DNA from: Malaciobacter marinus
GTDB taxonomy: Bacteria > Campylobacterota > Campylobacteria > Campylobacterales > Arcobacteraceae
Assembly: GCF_003544855.1 (NCBI RefSeq)
Contig: NZ_CP032101.1
Location: 2,294,001-2,358,000, forward strand
Length of the DNA stretch: 64,000 bases
Reading direction: 5' to 3'
Shown here: one piece after another, positions 62,626 through 64,000 of the stretch
How the letters are laid out: every line of letters begins with the position of its first letter
Position numbering within the stretch: the stretch's first letter is position 1
Program-made: the position numbers and the translations under genes
Notes under the pieces: model-generated
Databases searched by the model: none
What the model was told of the DNA's origin: nothing
Seen by the model: only the letters and a program-made list of their open reading frames with translations

Positions 62626-64000
62626 CTAAAATTTATATGCAAGTTCAAAACCAAAAGTTCTACCCTCACCAGCTCTTGCATACCACTCATTATTCATCTC
62701 AAAAGCTCTTGTTGTATAAGTTTTATCAAAAATATTTTTACTCCATAATCTTATATCACAATTATTAAAAGAGGTACCAAAACTTAAATCTACAAGTTCA
62801 TAAGATTTTTGTTTTACACTATTATCTAAATTATAATATATGTCTCCTACACCATTTAATTTTGCAAGAATATAAGTATCTGCTAAAAAATTATATTTTG
62901 CGGTGATATTGTATGTATATTTTGGAGTATTAGGAGCTCTTTTACCACTATAATCTTTTTGTCCAATTATATTTCCTGAACCATCTAAAATATTATCTTT
63001 ATATTCATCAAATTTTGAATCGTTATAACCTATACCTGCTGATAATACTAATTTATCTGTTGCTTGATAAGTTATATCTAAATCTAAACCTTTAATCTCT
63101 GATTTTCCAGCATTTGAAGTAATTGAATCTGGATAATACTGTTGTTCTACTTGTTGATCATCAATATAAATTTGATATATTGCCAAATTTGTAAATAATC
63201 TATCATTTAAAAATCTAGATTTTAAACCTATTTCAAAGTTATTAGAAAGTTCATCTTCAAACTCTTGATTATTAATTGGTGCTAAAGAGTTATACCCACC
63301 AGCTTTATACCCTTTTGTATAACTTGCATATAATAGATGTTTTTCAAAGTTAAAGTTAAATGAAACTTTTGGTAATACTTGAGAAGAGGATTTACTTTTT
63401 TTAATTGAATCTTTTATCATACCAAACATTGATAAATCTTTATCATAACCTACTTTATATTTATAATCTTTATGCTCTTTATCATATCTAAGTCCAAGTG
63501 TCACATCAAAAAAAGAGTTAAAAGCATAGTTTGCTTGAGAAAATAAAGCATAATTATTTGTACTATCATCACTACTTGTAAGTTTAGTAAATTTTGGCAT
63601 TCCGTATAAAGGATTTGCTTGTCGCATCTCAAAGTCAACTGATTCCTTATTGTCTTCTTTACTAAAATACCCGCCTATTAAATATTTTAAGTTTTTATAA
63701 GAAGAATTAACTCTAAACTCTTGAGATAAGAAATCTATATCTCTATTAGTTTTAAGTCTCATCAAATCATTAGTAGTAAAATCTAAATCATTATAATCTA
63801 TATTTTTTGTATTACTAGCTGCTGTAATTGAAGTAAAAGTCAAATTCTCATTTTCATAAATAGATTTTAATGCAAATTTATCATTTTTAAATTCACCTTT
63901 TCCATCAAAATCAACATTAACTTTTCCTGGATTTTTCAATACTTCATTAAGTGTATTAAAACCTGAATATCCATTTTCATAATCATTTCTATCATATGAA
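62626..64000 (-). CDS. TonB-dependent outer-membrane receptor (C-terminal part, cut by window edge)
   Basis: The reading frame is open from its stop at 62626 through the right edge, so the N-terminal plug and signal peptide lie outside; a start at 63939 (TTG) would be internal. The 450-odd visible residues are a beta-barrel: repeated aromatic strands, YASYTKGYKAGGYNSLAP, NFEIGLKSRFLNDRLF, NAGKSEIKGLDLDITYQ, and an end IFDKTYTTRAF with FGFELAYKF closing on Phe. This is typical for siderophore and heme receptors. It leads the MFS-ABC-ABC genes. The ligand cannot be told. Confidence 0.88.
   Translation of the reverse strand, partial: SYDRNDYENGYSGFNTLNEVLKNPGKVNVDFDGKGEFKNDKFALKSIYENENLTFTSITAASNTKNIDYNDLDFTTNDLMRLKTNRDIDFLSQEFRVNSSYKNLKYLIGGYFSKEDNKESVDFEMRQANPLYGMPKFTKLTSSDDSTNNYALFSQANYAFNSFFDVTLGLRYDKEHKDYKYKVGYDKDLSMFGMIKDSIKKSKSSSQVLPKVSFNFNFEKHLLYASYTKGYKAGGYNSLAPINNQEFEDELSNNFEIGLKSRFLNDRLFTNLAIYQIYIDDQQVEQQYYPDSITSNAGKSEIKGLDLDITYQATDKLVLSAGIGYNDSKFDEYKDNILDGSGNIIGQKDYSGKRAPNTPKYTYNITAKYNFLADTYILAKLNGVGDIYYNLDNSVKQKSYELVDLSFGTSFNNCDIRLWSKNIFDKTYTTRAFEMNNEWYARAGEGRTFGFELAYKF

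Overview
This AT-rich window comes from a member of the Campylobacterota, most likely an Arcobacter-type genus (Arcobacteraceae). Three things point there. The flagellar proteins are of campylobacterotal type: MotB with an N-terminal cysteine cluster, FliY plus FliN, two hook-protein paralogues and exported TPR proteins. The order purE-glyQ-Nif3-like-zinc ribbon-waaA-rluA-ffh-rpsP-khpA-rimM is the one I recall from Campylobacter. The -10 boxes are strong TATAAT elements. No virus, CRISPR array, insertion sequence, rRNA or tRNA gene was seen.

Region 1 (1-30465, minus strand) is an almost uninterrupted flagellar supercluster. In transcription order it reads cheY, a CheZ-like phosphatase, flgF, flgB, fliF, fliG, fliH, fliN, flgD, two hook genes, a coiled-coil membrane protein, an exported TPR protein, a small FlaG-like protein, fliY, motA, motB, flgJ-like, flgN-like, a mini-FlgA, flhF, flhG, a small membrane protein, fliE, flgC, fliK, fliR, flhB, a second exported TPR protein, fliI, flgL and flhA (cut by the left edge). 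fliM, fliP, fliQ, flgH, flgI, flgK, fliD, flagellin, fliA and rpoN are not in the window. The promoters I can see inside the cluster are housekeeping TATAAT boxes. Strong hairpins sit on both sides of the major hook gene.

Region 2 (30620-32967, plus strand) holds flgG, a very basic helical protein and a membrane-anchored coiled-coil protein with a SPOR-like end. It meets rimM at a shared bidirectional terminator.

Region 3 (32975-43029, minus strand) is housekeeping: ribosome and SRP genes, pseudouridine synthase, Kdo transferase, glycine-tRNA ligase alpha chain, a PurE homologue lacking its catalytic residues, a GT9-like glycosyltransferase and a U32-family protein.

Region 4 (43162-53739) has a chemoreceptor with two Cache domains and a zinc-binding CZB domain, a divergent ankyrin-repeat protein, nadK-recN, and the rpsL-rpsG-fusA operon with its terminator.

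Region 5 (53954-64000) is accessory: an MFS exporter followed by an alpha/beta hydrolase that lacks a normal start codon, a DUF234 protein with an FkbM-type methyltransferase, and a putative siderophore-uptake operon (TonB-dependent receptor, MFS permease and two exporter-fold ABC proteins, resembling YbtX/YbtP/YbtQ). The receptor gene runs off the right edge.

The most interesting observation is the CheZ-like protein next to cheY. It carries a catalytic D-x3-Q motif and five short motifs resembling the CheY-docking peptides of FliM and CheZ, which suggests a multivalent CheY-P sink.
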